24,505 bases of DNA, taken from contig VHDM01000008.1 of NCBI GenBank assembly GCA_016876055.1, positions 1 through 24,505 of the forward strand. Direction: 5' to 3'. The notes beneath the pieces were generated by a model that had not been told where the DNA came from, did not search any database, and saw only the letters and a list, made by a program, of their open reading frames with translations. Positions 17,202 to 24,158 of this stretch are shown piece after piece. This DNA comes from Verrucomicrobiota bacterium (GTDB lineage Bacteria; Verrucomicrobiota; Verrucomicrobiia; Methylacidiphilales; Verrucolacustridaceae). Position 1 is the stretch's first letter. Each line of letters opens with the position of its first letter. The position numbers and the translations under genes were made by a program.

Positions 17202-18481
17202 GCACGATGCTCCGGGGGGCGGTGGCGGAACTGCAGGCGGCGTTGCCCGCAGAGGGCCTCTTTCGAGGGAAAAGCTGGCGGTGGTCGGACACCCCGCTGC
17301 GCTTGGACTTTGCGGAGGTTAAGTTTCTTGAAGCGTTGGGCAAAAAATTAGCCGCGTTTTTGCGAGCGGCCAACCGGCTCTATCAAGCCAGTGCGGCTGG
17401 CGAGGCGCCGGCCTTGGTGGCGGATTGGCTGGATCAGGGGAAGCCGCGGGAAGTGGTTCGGCTTGGCCGGGAGGAGCATCTGAGGAGCGCGCTTCCCCGG
17501 GTACTGCGACCGGACCTGTTGCGGACGGAGGAGGGCTGGGCGTTGACGGAAATTGATGCGGTGCCCGGAGGCGTGGGCCTGACGGGATGGATGCAGGAAA
17601 ATTACGGCAAGCTGGGCCACCGGGTGCTCGGAGGAGGCAATGGGCTCAGGGAATTGGCGGCCAAGGTGTTGGGACCGGCAGGCGAGGTGGTGATTGCCAG
17701 GGAGGCAGAGGACTATCGGCCGGAATGGCAGTGGTTGGTGGGGAAGGAGCGGGTCAAACCCGCGGAGGGTTATCGGTGCGGCGATCGGGTCGTTTACCGC
17801 TTTTTTGAAATGTTTGACTGGATGGGGTTGGAAGGAATCCGTTCCAGCTGGGGTCCGGATATTTCCATGGAGGCCCCGCCCAAGGCATTTTTGGAGGAGA
17901 AGCTTTGGTGGGCGCTGTTTTGGATGAAGCCGCTGGAGGACTGGTGGAGAAAGGAGTTGGGGGAGGGATATTTCCGGGATTTACGTGCGTTGGTGCCGCG
18001 GGCCTGGCCGCTGCGGCCCGTGGATTTGCCGCCGGAGGGAGTTCTGCCGGAGTTGGAGATTCACCGCTGGCAGGACCTGGAAAATTTCAGCCAACGGGCG
18101 CGGGATCTGGTGATCAAGGTGAGCGGGTTTTCGCCGCGGGCGTGGGGCTCGCGCGGAGTGACCGTGGGCACCGATCAACCCAAAGAGCAATGGGTGCCGG
18201 CCTTGCGGCAGGCTTTGGGGGAGTGGCCCACGCAGCCCCACCTTCTGCAGCGCTTCGCCCGGTTGGGCACGGTGGCTCATGCGGTGTGGAATGAGCGGAC
18301 CGGTGAAAATGAAGAGGGTCGGTGGCGCCTGCGGTTATGCCCATACTACCTGGTGACGGGAGAGAAGGTGGAACTCAAGGGAGCCTTGGCCACCCTGTGT
18401 CCGGTGGACAAGAAGCTAATCCACGGAATGGAGGATGCGGTGTTAGTGCCGGTTTCCGGTGACAGCGGAGCGGCAAAATAG
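17198..18481 (+). CDS. ATP-grasp-like protein of unknown substrate
   Basis: This 427-residue protein is not one I can name. Two regions resemble circularly permuted ATP-grasp proteins (glutathionylspermidine-synthase-like). The first is RPDLLRTEEGWALTEIDAVP followed by GG, reminiscent of the acidic Mg2+/substrate strand in R-x-D...LEIN-x-P. The second, near the C-terminus, is DLVIKVSGFSPRAWGSRGV, the lysine-bearing nucleotide strand and Gly loop. PHLLQRF and a late strand around LCPYYLVTGEKVELKGALAT, with LCPVDKKLIHG, follow. It would therefore join a carboxylate to an amine using ATP, but this is structural inference. GTG 17198 overlaps the pdxA stop and is preceded by GAGGAGG (17184-17190), a strong ribosome-binding site, so it is translated with pdxA. 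Confidence 0.6.
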   Translation: MSTMLRGAVAELQAALPAEGLFRGKSWRWSDTPLRLDFAEVKFLEALGKKLAAFLRAANRLYQASAAGEAPALVADWLDQGKPREVVRLGREEHLRSALPRVLRPDLLRTEEGWALTEIDAVPGGVGLTGWMQENYGKLGHRVLGGGNGLRELAAKVLGPAGEVVIAREAEDYRPEWQWLVGKERVKPAEGYRCGDRVVYRFFEMFDWMGLEGIRSSWGPDISMEAPPKAFLEEKLWWALFWMKPLEDWWRKELGEGYFRDLRALVPRAWPLRPVDLPPEGVLPELEIHRWQDLENFSQRARDLVIKVSGFSPRAWGSRGVTVGTDQPKEQWVPALRQALGEWPTQPHLLQRFARLGTVAHAVWNERTGENEEGRWRLRLCPYYLVTGEKVELKGALATLCPVDKKLIHGMEDAVLVPVSGDSGAAK

Positions 18482-18526
18482 GATTTGCGGAGGGGGCAGC
18501 CAGGGCAGGCCGGGCGAAGGAGGGAG

Positions 18527-18691
18527 CTACTTCCGTTCGCGGTGGACGGTGTAGCGGCGCAGAAAGGGATTAAACTTTTTCAGCTCAATTCGCTCCTTTT
18601 GGAGTTTTTTGTTCTTGGTGCCGAAGTAACGGGACGCGGGCTTGCCTTCGGCCTTGGCTTCCGTGCATTCGAAGATGATCTGTTCGCGCAT
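18527..18691 (-). CDS. rpmG: Ribosomal protein bL33, zinc-free type
   Basis: This 54-residue large-subunit ribosomal protein starts [13 protein letters not shown] and continues [20 protein letters not shown] and [15 protein letters not shown], matching bL33 throughout. Zinc-binding bL33 has two CxxC pairs. Here the first is reduced to a single Cys (CTEA) and the second is NPFL, so this is the C-minus form. The longer open frame to 18757 would add 22 residues unlike bL33, so ATG 18691 is preferred. There is no Shine-Dalgarno, but a promoter-like pair is placed for a leaderless mRNA. It is convergent with the ATP-grasp-like gene (45-nt gap), where I see no convincing terminator hairpin. Confidence 0.93.
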   Translation of the reverse strand: MREQIIFECTEAKAEGKPASRYFGTKNKKLQKERIELKKFNPFLRRYTVHRERK

Positions 18692-18697
18692 CGGATA

Positions 18698-18726
18698 ACC
18701 ATGCCGAAAGGCACCGGTGGGGTCAA
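18698..18726 (-). promoter_or_regulatory. Candidate promoter giving a leaderless bL33 mRNA
   Basis: Reading the minus strand, TTGACC (18726-18721) matches the -35 consensus at 5 of 6 positions. A 17-nt spacer is followed by CATGGT (18703-18698), which keeps A at position 2 and T at position 6. Exactly 6 nt separate it from ATG 18691. The -35 begins 2 nt after the stop codon of the upstream gene (TAA at 18731-18729). Confidence 0.4.
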
Positions 18727-18728
18727 GA

Positions 18729-19352
18729 TTAGCGGAGGTTGGCTCCTCGCTCAGCAAAACGGTTGGGTTTGGCGCTGCCGTGGTGGGGAGGATCCCGGCG
18801 GACGGTGTCTTTGGCCGGCCCCAGGCTGAGGAAGCCGCGAATCAGAAAAATCTCCACCCAGACATCCGCCTGGGGTTCATAGGCACGATAGGGGGCGAAG
18901 TCCCCATAAAGCTGATAAAGGTAATCCTTGTCGTCCTGTGGCCTGGGAAGAAACGCATGGGGAACGGGACAGACTTCTGGATCGTACTCGATGGCGATCC
19001 AGCGCCCCTTGTTCCAGCCTTCACCCTCTTTTCTCACCCAACCCCATCCGCAGTAATCCTCCACCAAGGTGCGCTGTCCAATCAGGTACGACCCTGAAGT
19101 GTCGCCGTGCCGGGCCGGCGTGTGGGCGGCGGGCAGGGCGGCGCGGCGGACTTTTTCCACGATGGGTTTTCGGACGGTCTCGTCTTCCTCGGGCTCGGGT
19201 GTTGCGGCGGTTGGAACCACCGTGGACGCGGTAGGGTTGGTGGAGGGTTCCGGAAGGGAGCCCGGATTCCCAGCGGACAGGGTGGGCAGAGGGCGGGGAT
19301 GAGCGAGGTCCGCCGCCACCAGGATCAAAGCCAAGCCGATCAGTAGGCCCAT
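18729..19352 (-). CDS. Anchored/exported protein of unknown function, partner of the caspase-like gene
   Basis: I do not recognise this 207-residue protein. Residues 1-18 are a hydrophobic signal or anchor ([19 protein letters not shown]). A Pro/Thr/Ser-rich linker follows (about 19-75). The folded part spans about 80-185 and is rich in aromatic and acidic residues: [60 protein letters not shown], and [20 protein letters not shown]. Two Cys (DYCGW and EVCPV) could form a disulfide. ATG 19352 lies 13 nt inside the 3' end of the caspase-like gene and is preceded by AAGGG at good spacing, so the two are surely cotranscribed. The longer frame to 19496 would overlap that gene by over 150 nt and was not used. 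Confidence 0.7.
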   Translation of the reverse strand: MGLLIGLALILVAADLAHPRPLPTLSAGNPGSLPEPSTNPTASTVVPTAATPEPEEDETVRKPIVEKVRRAALPAAHTPARHGDTSGSYLIGQRTLVEDYCGWGWVRKEGEGWNKGRWIAIEYDPEVCPVPHAFLPRPQDDKDYLYQLYGDFAPYRAYEPQADVWVEIFLIRGFLSLGPAKDTVRRDPPHHGSAKPNRFAERGANLR

Positions 19353-20035
19353 GAACCGCCCTTGCCTTCCGAAAGTTTCGGCAGGCCCCCGGCGCTGTAA
19401 TCGGTCTTGCCGACGGCCCCGACCATGGGACGCCCCACGATCATCCGCCAGCGCTGGGAAAACTCCTCGCCAGAGTGGCAGCCGTAGCTGACGCACTTTG
19501 CGTCGGGAGTGAAGCTCGAGCCGGAAATATTTTCGAGATCATCCACATGCACCACCTGGGTCTCGATGGCGCCGCCGTCCACGCGGTTGCTGTAGTCGAA
19601 CATCCAGCACTTCTTGTTGGAGTGGCCGTAGTACTCGAGCCGGGCGATGAGGGGCTTTTCCGGGGAACCGTTCCGCTGGAGGAGGGTGAAGAGTTGGTCC
19701 TTGTCGTCGAAATAGATGGGGGTCAGGCCGTGGAGGTGGCCGCGCTCCTCAAGGATTTTCAGGTAGTCCTGTTTTTCCTCCAGGCCCCGCCGGATGTAGC
19801 CGGGGCGGAAGACCAGCCAAGTGATTTTGTCGTCTGGTCCGAACTCTTTGCGGAGTTCCTTCACGCGCGCCAAGGTCGAATCCACAAAATTTCCCCAGTA
19901 GCGATCATGGGTGTTGACCTTGAAGCGCTCGTGGGAACGGAGCGCAGGGCCACCCGAAATCAGGACGATGTCGTAGGCCCAAGACAGCTCGGGGCAAAGG
20001 ACAATCAGGAGAGCTAAGGCTAGGCGGCGATTCAT
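19340..20035 (-). CDS. Exported protein with caspase-like His/Cys arrangement
   Basis: This 231-residue protein has a signal peptide (residues 1-20, ending ELSWA, cleavage before YD). The mature part opens with a beta strand DIVLISGGPA, followed by alternating helices and strands (DDKITWLVFRPGY, HGLTPIYFDD). His138 lies in LIARLEYYGHSNKK, after a hydrophobic strand. Cys186 lies in AKCVSYGCHSGEEFSQRW, also after a strand. Strand-x-GH and strand-x-C-x-S-GE, about 48 residues apart, is how the catalytic dyad sits in caspase-fold (clan CD) peptidases such as caspases, CHAT and gingipains. That is pattern recognition, not a search result, and a non-catalytic role is possible. It is divergent from icd and has a promoter candidate but no Shine-Dalgarno. 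Confidence 0.7.
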   Translation of the reverse strand: MNRRLALALLIVLCPELSWAYDIVLISGGPALRSHERFKVNTHDRYWGNFVDSTLARVKELRKEFGPDDKITWLVFRPGYIRRGLEEKQDYLKILEERGHLHGLTPIYFDDKDQLFTLLQRNGSPEKPLIARLEYYGHSNKKCWMFDYSNRVDGGAIETQVVHVDDLENISGSSFTPDAKCVSYGCHSGEEFSQRWRMIVGRPMVGAVGKTDYSAGGLPKLSEGKGGSWAY

Positions 20036-20041
20036 CCGTAT

Positions 20042-20070
20042 AAGGTAGAATTTGCATTGCGAAGGCTCAA
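20042..20070 (-). promoter_or_regulatory. Candidate promoter giving a leaderless mRNA for the caspase-like gene
   Basis: On the minus strand TTGAGC (20070-20065), a 17-nt spacer and TACCTT (20047-20042) end exactly 6 nt before ATG 20035. No Shine-Dalgarno is visible in the 12 nt before the start. Matches to consensus are 4 of 6 (-35) and 3 of 6 (-10, with A2 and T6 kept). Confidence 0.4.
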
Positions 20071-20135
20071 GTGAAGTTGGAAAACGGGTTTTCCCCATTG
20101 ACCCCAGAGTGCTGAGGGGCAAGGATTTCCGACTC

Positions 20136-21593
20136 ATGCCAAAAAACACCCCCATCACGGTCGCCCGCGGCGACGGTATCGGTCCGGAAATCATGGAAGC
20201 CACGCTGGCGATTCTGAAGGGGGGCGGGGCCCGGTTAGATATCGAGGAGATTGAAATCGGTGAAAAAGTTTATCTGCGTGGCAATTCGGCAGGGATCGAA
20301 CCCTCTGCCTGGGAGTCCCTGCGGCGGACCAAAGTATTTCTCAAGGCCCCCATCACCACGCCGCAAGGCGGAGGGTTTAAATCTCTCAATGTCACCACCC
20401 GCAAGGCGTTTGGTCTCTACGCCAACATCCGGCCCTGTCTGAGCTATGACCCTTACATTCGAACCAAGCATCCCAAGATGGATGTGGTGATTGTCCGGGA
20501 GAATGAGGAGGACACCTATTCCGGAATCGAACATCGCCGCACCTACGACGTCACCCAGTGCCTCAAGCTGATCTCGCGGCCGGGCTGCGAGAAAATTGTA
20601 CGCTACGCCTTCGAGTACGCCCGGGCCTACGGCCGCAAAAAAGTGACCTGCTTCACGAAGGACAATATCATGAAAATGACCGACGGTCTTTTTCATAAGG
20701 TTTTCGATGAGATTGGGGCGGAGTATGCCGACATCGAAAAAGAGCATTGGATCGTGGATATCGGGGCGGCGAAGTTGGCTGACACGCCCGAGGTGTTTGA
20801 TGTCATCGTGATGCCCAACCTCTACGGGGATATTCTTTCCGATGTGGCGGCGCAGATCGCGGGGTCGGTCGGCTTGGCCGGCTCGGCCAACATCGGGGAC
20901 GGTTGCGCCATGTTTGAGGCGATCCACGGATCGGCACCCCGCCGGGCCGGGCAGAATCTAGCCAATCCCTCCGGGCTATTCCTCGGGGCCGTGCAGATGT
21001 TGGTGCACATCGGCCAGGCGGATGTGGCTGAAAAAGTGCACAACGCGTGGCTCAAGACCCTTGAAGACGGGGTGCATACCTACGACATCTTCCGCGAGGG
21101 TGTTTCCAAGCAGAAGGTGGGCACCAAGGAGTTCGGGCAGGCGGTGGTGGCACGGATCGGACAAAAGCCAGCGAAGCTGAAGTCGGTGGACTATTCCAAG
21201 GCGCCGACCCGGCCGTTGACCTCACGTCCTCCCTACCAGCGGGACACCGCCAAGCGGGAGCTGGTGGGGGCGGATATTTTTGTTTTTTGGCCGGCGGGCA
21301 CGATGGATCAGTTGGCGGCCAAGCTGCAGCCGCTGGCGGCCGACGGGATGAAGTTGGAAATGCTTTCCAACCGTGGGATGAAAGTATGGCCCGGTGGGAT
21401 GGCGGAAACATTCACCGTCGACGAGACCCGCTGTCGGTTCCAGTTGCCGGAAGACAAGCCAGGGGCCATCAGTCATGAAGCGTTGGAAAAACTGTTGAAC
21501 CGAATCCAGAAAGCCGGTGTGGAGTGGGTGAAGGTGGAGAACCTTTATAATTTTGACGGTAAGCCGGGCTTTAGCCGAGGGCAGGGGCAGTAG
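20136..21593 (+). CDS. icd: Isocitrate dehydrogenase, Thermus-type with C-terminal extension, probably NADP-dependent
   Basis: This enzyme converts isocitrate to 2-oxoglutarate in the TCA cycle. The core (about 1-335) shows TVARGDGIGPEIMEATLAIL, the substrate-binding LYANIRPCLSYDP and IVRENEEDTYSGIEH, the Lys/Asp region FTKDNIMKMTDGLF and MPNLYGDILSDVAAQIAGS, and the cofactor site EAIHGSAPRRAGQNLANPSG. The RR pair after SAP is compatible with binding the 2'-phosphate of NADP, where NAD enzymes have Asp. Residues from about 340 form the extra C-terminal domain of the 480-500-residue enzyme type (DIFVFWPAGTMDQLAAKLQP). Total 485 residues. ATG 20136 has AAGG at 20121-20124 upstream. TTGACC at 20098 is promoter-like but lacks a good -10. 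Confidence 0.93.
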   Translation: MPKNTPITVARGDGIGPEIMEATLAILKGGGARLDIEEIEIGEKVYLRGNSAGIEPSAWESLRRTKVFLKAPITTPQGGGFKSLNVTTRKAFGLYANIRPCLSYDPYIRTKHPKMDVVIVRENEEDTYSGIEHRRTYDVTQCLKLISRPGCEKIVRYAFEYARAYGRKKVTCFTKDNIMKMTDGLFHKVFDEIGAEYADIEKEHWIVDIGAAKLADTPEVFDVIVMPNLYGDILSDVAAQIAGSVGLAGSANIGDGCAMFEAIHGSAPRRAGQNLANPSGLFLGAVQMLVHIGQADVAEKVHNAWLKTLEDGVHTYDIFREGVSKQKVGTKEFGQAVVARIGQKPAKLKSVDYSKAPTRPLTSRPPYQRDTAKRELVGADIFVFWPAGTMDQLAAKLQPLAADGMKLEMLSNRGMKVWPGGMAETFTVDETRCRFQLPEDKPGAISHEALEKLLNRIQKAGVEWVKVENLYNFDGKPGFSRGQGQ

Positions 21594-21603
21594 AGGCAGG
21601 TGC

Positions 21604-21620
21604 TGCCGGCCGAAACGGCA
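21604..21620. terminator. Possible weak hairpin between convergent icd and U32 genes
   Basis: TGCCG (21604-21608) and CGGCA (21616-21620) can pair across a 7-nt loop in the 37-nt convergent gap. The stem is short and no clear T-tract follows on either strand, so a termination role is only suggested by position. Confidence 0.2.
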
Positions 21621-21630
21621 CGGCGGTCGT

Positions 21631-24096
21631 TTACGATTCCGTGGCGGACGAGGAGGACAGGACGCCGAGTTGATCGCGGGCGCCGAGGGATCTGGCCAGG
21701 CCGTCTGGATCCTGGCGGCCGCTGAGGGTCTCCCGATATGCCCGCAGGAGGCGGACGGCCTCGTCGGGGGATTCATCTAAAAGTTCGATCCGGAATTTCC
21801 GAAGTCCGGCCGCAAGAAGATCAGGGAGATGGGAGACTCCGGACTGCGGGCGGGCATTGAAGACGGTGTTACGGCAACCGACGTCGGCCCTGATGGGATG
21901 GGCCTCGCCAACGCGGTCACGAACGGTGATCCGGTGGTGATCGCAGGGGCGGCCGCAAGTGAGGTGGTCTTTTCCTTGGGAAAGGAAGGCGGCGAAGACG
22001 CAGTGCTCCATATGAAACATCGGGATGTGCTGGTGGAGGGTGAGTTCAAACCACTCCGACGGGGCAGAGCGGAGGAGTTCGAGAATCTGGCTGATATCGA
22101 GGTCGTAGCTGGGGGTGAGGGTGTGGAGCCCTTCGGAAATAAACAGGTTGGCAGAGAGTGGGTTGGCGACGTTGAGGGAGAAGTCGCCCATCATGGGCAA
22201 CCGGAGGGCGCGAAAATGATCTAGGCCCCCTAGGTTGCGGATGAGGACGCCATCAGGCTTGGCATTTTCGATCAGGCGGAAAAAGCCGGTTTCACCGGCT
22301 TTTTGAATTCTCGGGGTAGCAAGGTAGACGGGAACTTTGGACTTTTGACGGATGGCCTCAACGGTGGGGCCAAAACGACGGAGATCCTCGAAGTCGAGGA
22401 CCAGGAGGTCGGGAGACTCCTTGAGGAGTGCCTCGGCTTGGGCGGGGTCACGGCAAAGAACGGATAGTTTCCATTTCCCAGCCAGAGCTGTCCGCTTGGC
22501 GGTAATTGGGGCAAGTAGCGTGGGTAGGACAGGCCCAGAGGATCGTCCTACGTTCATGGGAAGGCGGGACGATTGCGGTGTGGTCGAGAGTCGCAAGACA
22601 AGGTCGCGACGGAGACGATTGAGTTCCGAGACGGGCAGGATGACGGGATCGGGTAGAGCTAGGGTCAATTCGCCGAGATGGAAGGGGGTGCCGCCCAAGC
22701 GGCCCAACTGTTGCCGCAAGGATTCCTCCGTCAGGGGTCGGTTCTTGGCCGGCGCGAGCGGGATCGATGAGCGGATTTCTTCCTGCTGAGATCCGGTCTT
22801 GGCCTGGATGAGGAGTGGTTGGCCGACCCGTCCAGACACACCAAGATTGAGGGCCTTGGTGGTGGCGGGTGTTTCCTTGGCTCGTTCAGATTTCAGCTGC
22901 CGCTCCAACTGGGGATCGCGGGTTTTCCAGACCCGATCGCCGGGTTGGGCCGTATCGGCGGGCATGGAGCCCCGGCGAAAAAGGAGCCGGTTTTTGTCTA
23001 CCCCGAAAAGAAATCCGCCGGGCTCGTTTTCGGTGTCGGTTCCCCGGTCGATCACCACCCCGTCGCCGGGGCGAAGGGCAACCAGCGGGGTTTCCAATTC
23101 CACCCAGTCGGGCCCCGTGCGGGCGATCCGGCCGGCGAGGGGGCCTCGCTTCTTGCCAAACCGGGCGTGAACCAGTTGCTGGTGATCCACTCCATGGAAC
23201 CAGCCGGAGAAGAGGCCCCGGCTAAAGGTCATCTCGAGCCGGTACTTATCTTCCGCAGAAGCGGGCGCGGGTTGATTGGCCAAAGCGCGGTCGAGGGCCT
23301 GGCGATAAACAGAAGTCACGGCAGTGATGTAGTCGGGCGACTTCAGTCGGCCTTCGATTTTGAAAGAGCGGAGGCCGAGCCGGATGAGTTCAGGGATCTC
23401 ATCGACGGCGGCCAGATCCTGGGGGGAGAGGAGATAGGAGCGATCGCCGAGGTCGCGGGTCAGGCCGTCGACTTCGAGCGAGTAGGGGAGCCGACAGGCT
23501 TGAGCGCACTCACCCCGATTGGCGCTGCGGCGACCGAGGACCTCGCTGGTGAGGCACTGACCGGAGTAGGCCACGCAGAGGGCGCCGTGGACAAAGACCT
23601 CCAAGGGAAGGCCGGCGGGGTCGGTGGCGGCGGGGAACTTGGCCAATTCGCGGAGGGAGAGTTCCCGGGCAAGGACGGCCAGGTGAAGGCCTTGCCGCCG
23701 TGCGAAGGCAACGCCTTCCGGCGAGGTCAGGGTCATCTGGGTAGAGGCGTGCAGTTCGATTTCCGGGCAGACGGCTTTGGCCAGGTGAACCAGTCCGAGA
23801 TCTTGGATAATCAGGGCATCCACCCGGGCGGTGGAGGCGAGGTGGAAGAGTCGTTCGGCCTCGGGCAACTCCGAAGGGAAGATCAGAACATTCATGGTGA
23901 GGTAGCCGCGGCGGCCCCGGGCGTGAAGGTAGTCCATGACCTTGGGGAGATCCTGCTCGGTAAAGTTTTCGGCACGAAGCCGGGCATTGAAGGCGGGGAG
24001 CCCGAAATAAACGGCGTCCGCTCCTGCGGTCACGGCCGCCCGGAGGCAATCCCAGTCGCCCGCGGGGGCAAGGAGTAGGGGTTTCCCCGAAGACAT
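21631..24096 (-). CDS. Long U32-family protein (RlhA/TrhP-like) with two Cys-cluster modules
   Basis: U32 proteins are annotated as peptidases, but characterised members (RlhA, TrhP) hydroxylate 23S rRNA or tRNA. The N-terminal module opens LLLAPAGDWDCLRAAVTAGA and carries the signature EVFVHGALCVAYSGQCLTSE. Cys174, Cys181, Cys197 and Cys201 are spaced as expected for a [4Fe-4S] cluster. A middle region (about 290-480) corresponds to the DUF3656-like part. The C-terminal third is a second module: strand-like NVANPLSANLFISEGLHTLT, then MEHCVFAAFL...TCGRPCDHH with Cys699, Cys714, Cys718 and Cys741. At 821 residues it is longer than E. coli RlhA (about 650). The ATG has AAGGA 2 nt upstream, but the sequence also fits an extended -10 promoter, so the mode of initiation is unclear. 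A substrate cannot be read from sequence. Confidence 0.9.
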   Translation of the reverse strand: MSSGKPLLLAPAGDWDCLRAAVTAGADAVYFGLPAFNARLRAENFTEQDLPKVMDYLHARGRRGYLTMNVLIFPSELPEAERLFHLASTARVDALIIQDLGLVHLAKAVCPEIELHASTQMTLTSPEGVAFARRQGLHLAVLARELSLRELAKFPAATDPAGLPLEVFVHGALCVAYSGQCLTSEVLGRRSANRGECAQACRLPYSLEVDGLTRDLGDRSYLLSPQDLAAVDEIPELIRLGLRSFKIEGRLKSPDYITAVTSVYRQALDRALANQPAPASAEDKYRLEMTFSRGLFSGWFHGVDHQQLVHARFGKKRGPLAGRIARTGPDWVELETPLVALRPGDGVVIDRGTDTENEPGGFLFGVDKNRLLFRRGSMPADTAQPGDRVWKTRDPQLERQLKSERAKETPATTKALNLGVSGRVGQPLLIQAKTGSQQEEIRSSIPLAPAKNRPLTEESLRQQLGRLGGTPFHLGELTLALPDPVILPVSELNRLRRDLVLRLSTTPQSSRLPMNVGRSSGPVLPTLLAPITAKRTALAGKWKLSVLCRDPAQAEALLKESPDLLVLDFEDLRRFGPTVEAIRQKSKVPVYLATPRIQKAGETGFFRLIENAKPDGVLIRNLGGLDHFRALRLPMMGDFSLNVANPLSANLFISEGLHTLTPSYDLDISQILELLRSAPSEWFELTLHQHIPMFHMEHCVFAAFLSQGKDHLTCGRPCDHHRITVRDRVGEAHPIRADVGCRNTVFNARPQSGVSHLPDLLAAGLRKFRIELLDESPDEAVRLLRAYRETLSGRQDPDGLARSLGARDQLGVLSSSSATES

Positions 24097-24102
24097 CGTC
24101 CT

Positions 24103-24111
24103 TTTCTAGCA
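24103..24111 (-). promoter_or_regulatory. Candidate extended -10 promoter for the U32 gene
   Basis: On the minus strand TGC-TAGAAA (24111-24103) forms an extended -10 element whose hexamer (24108-24103) ends exactly 6 nt before ATG 24096. There is no -35 at 16-18 nt, which extended -10 promoters can dispense with. The start here also has AAGGA upstream, so this case is weaker evidence for a leaderless mRNA. Confidence 0.35.
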
Positions 24112-24123
24112 CAGGACCCTCGC

Positions 24124-24152
24124 TTGGCCTTGAATCAAAATGTCGCTACCCT
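24124..24152 (+). promoter_or_regulatory. Candidate promoter giving a leaderless lipA mRNA
   Basis: TTGGCC (24124-24129), a 17-nt spacer and TACCCT (24147-24152) are followed by exactly 6 nt before ATG 24159. No Shine-Dalgarno is present. It would favour the lipA ATG over an out-of-frame ATG 4 nt upstream (24155). Confidence 0.4.
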
Positions 24153-24158
24153 GCATGA

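Noticed and set aside
19369..19381. Inverted repeat CCGAAAGTTTCGG inside the caspase-like gene, before the partner's ribosome-binding site
   Set aside because: The stem is 5 bp with a 3-nt loop inside coding sequence; likely chance.
22819..24078. Long plus-strand open frame (419 codons) opposite the U32 gene
   Set aside because: Gly/Glu-rich with no motif, fully antisense to a protein with intact U32 signatures.
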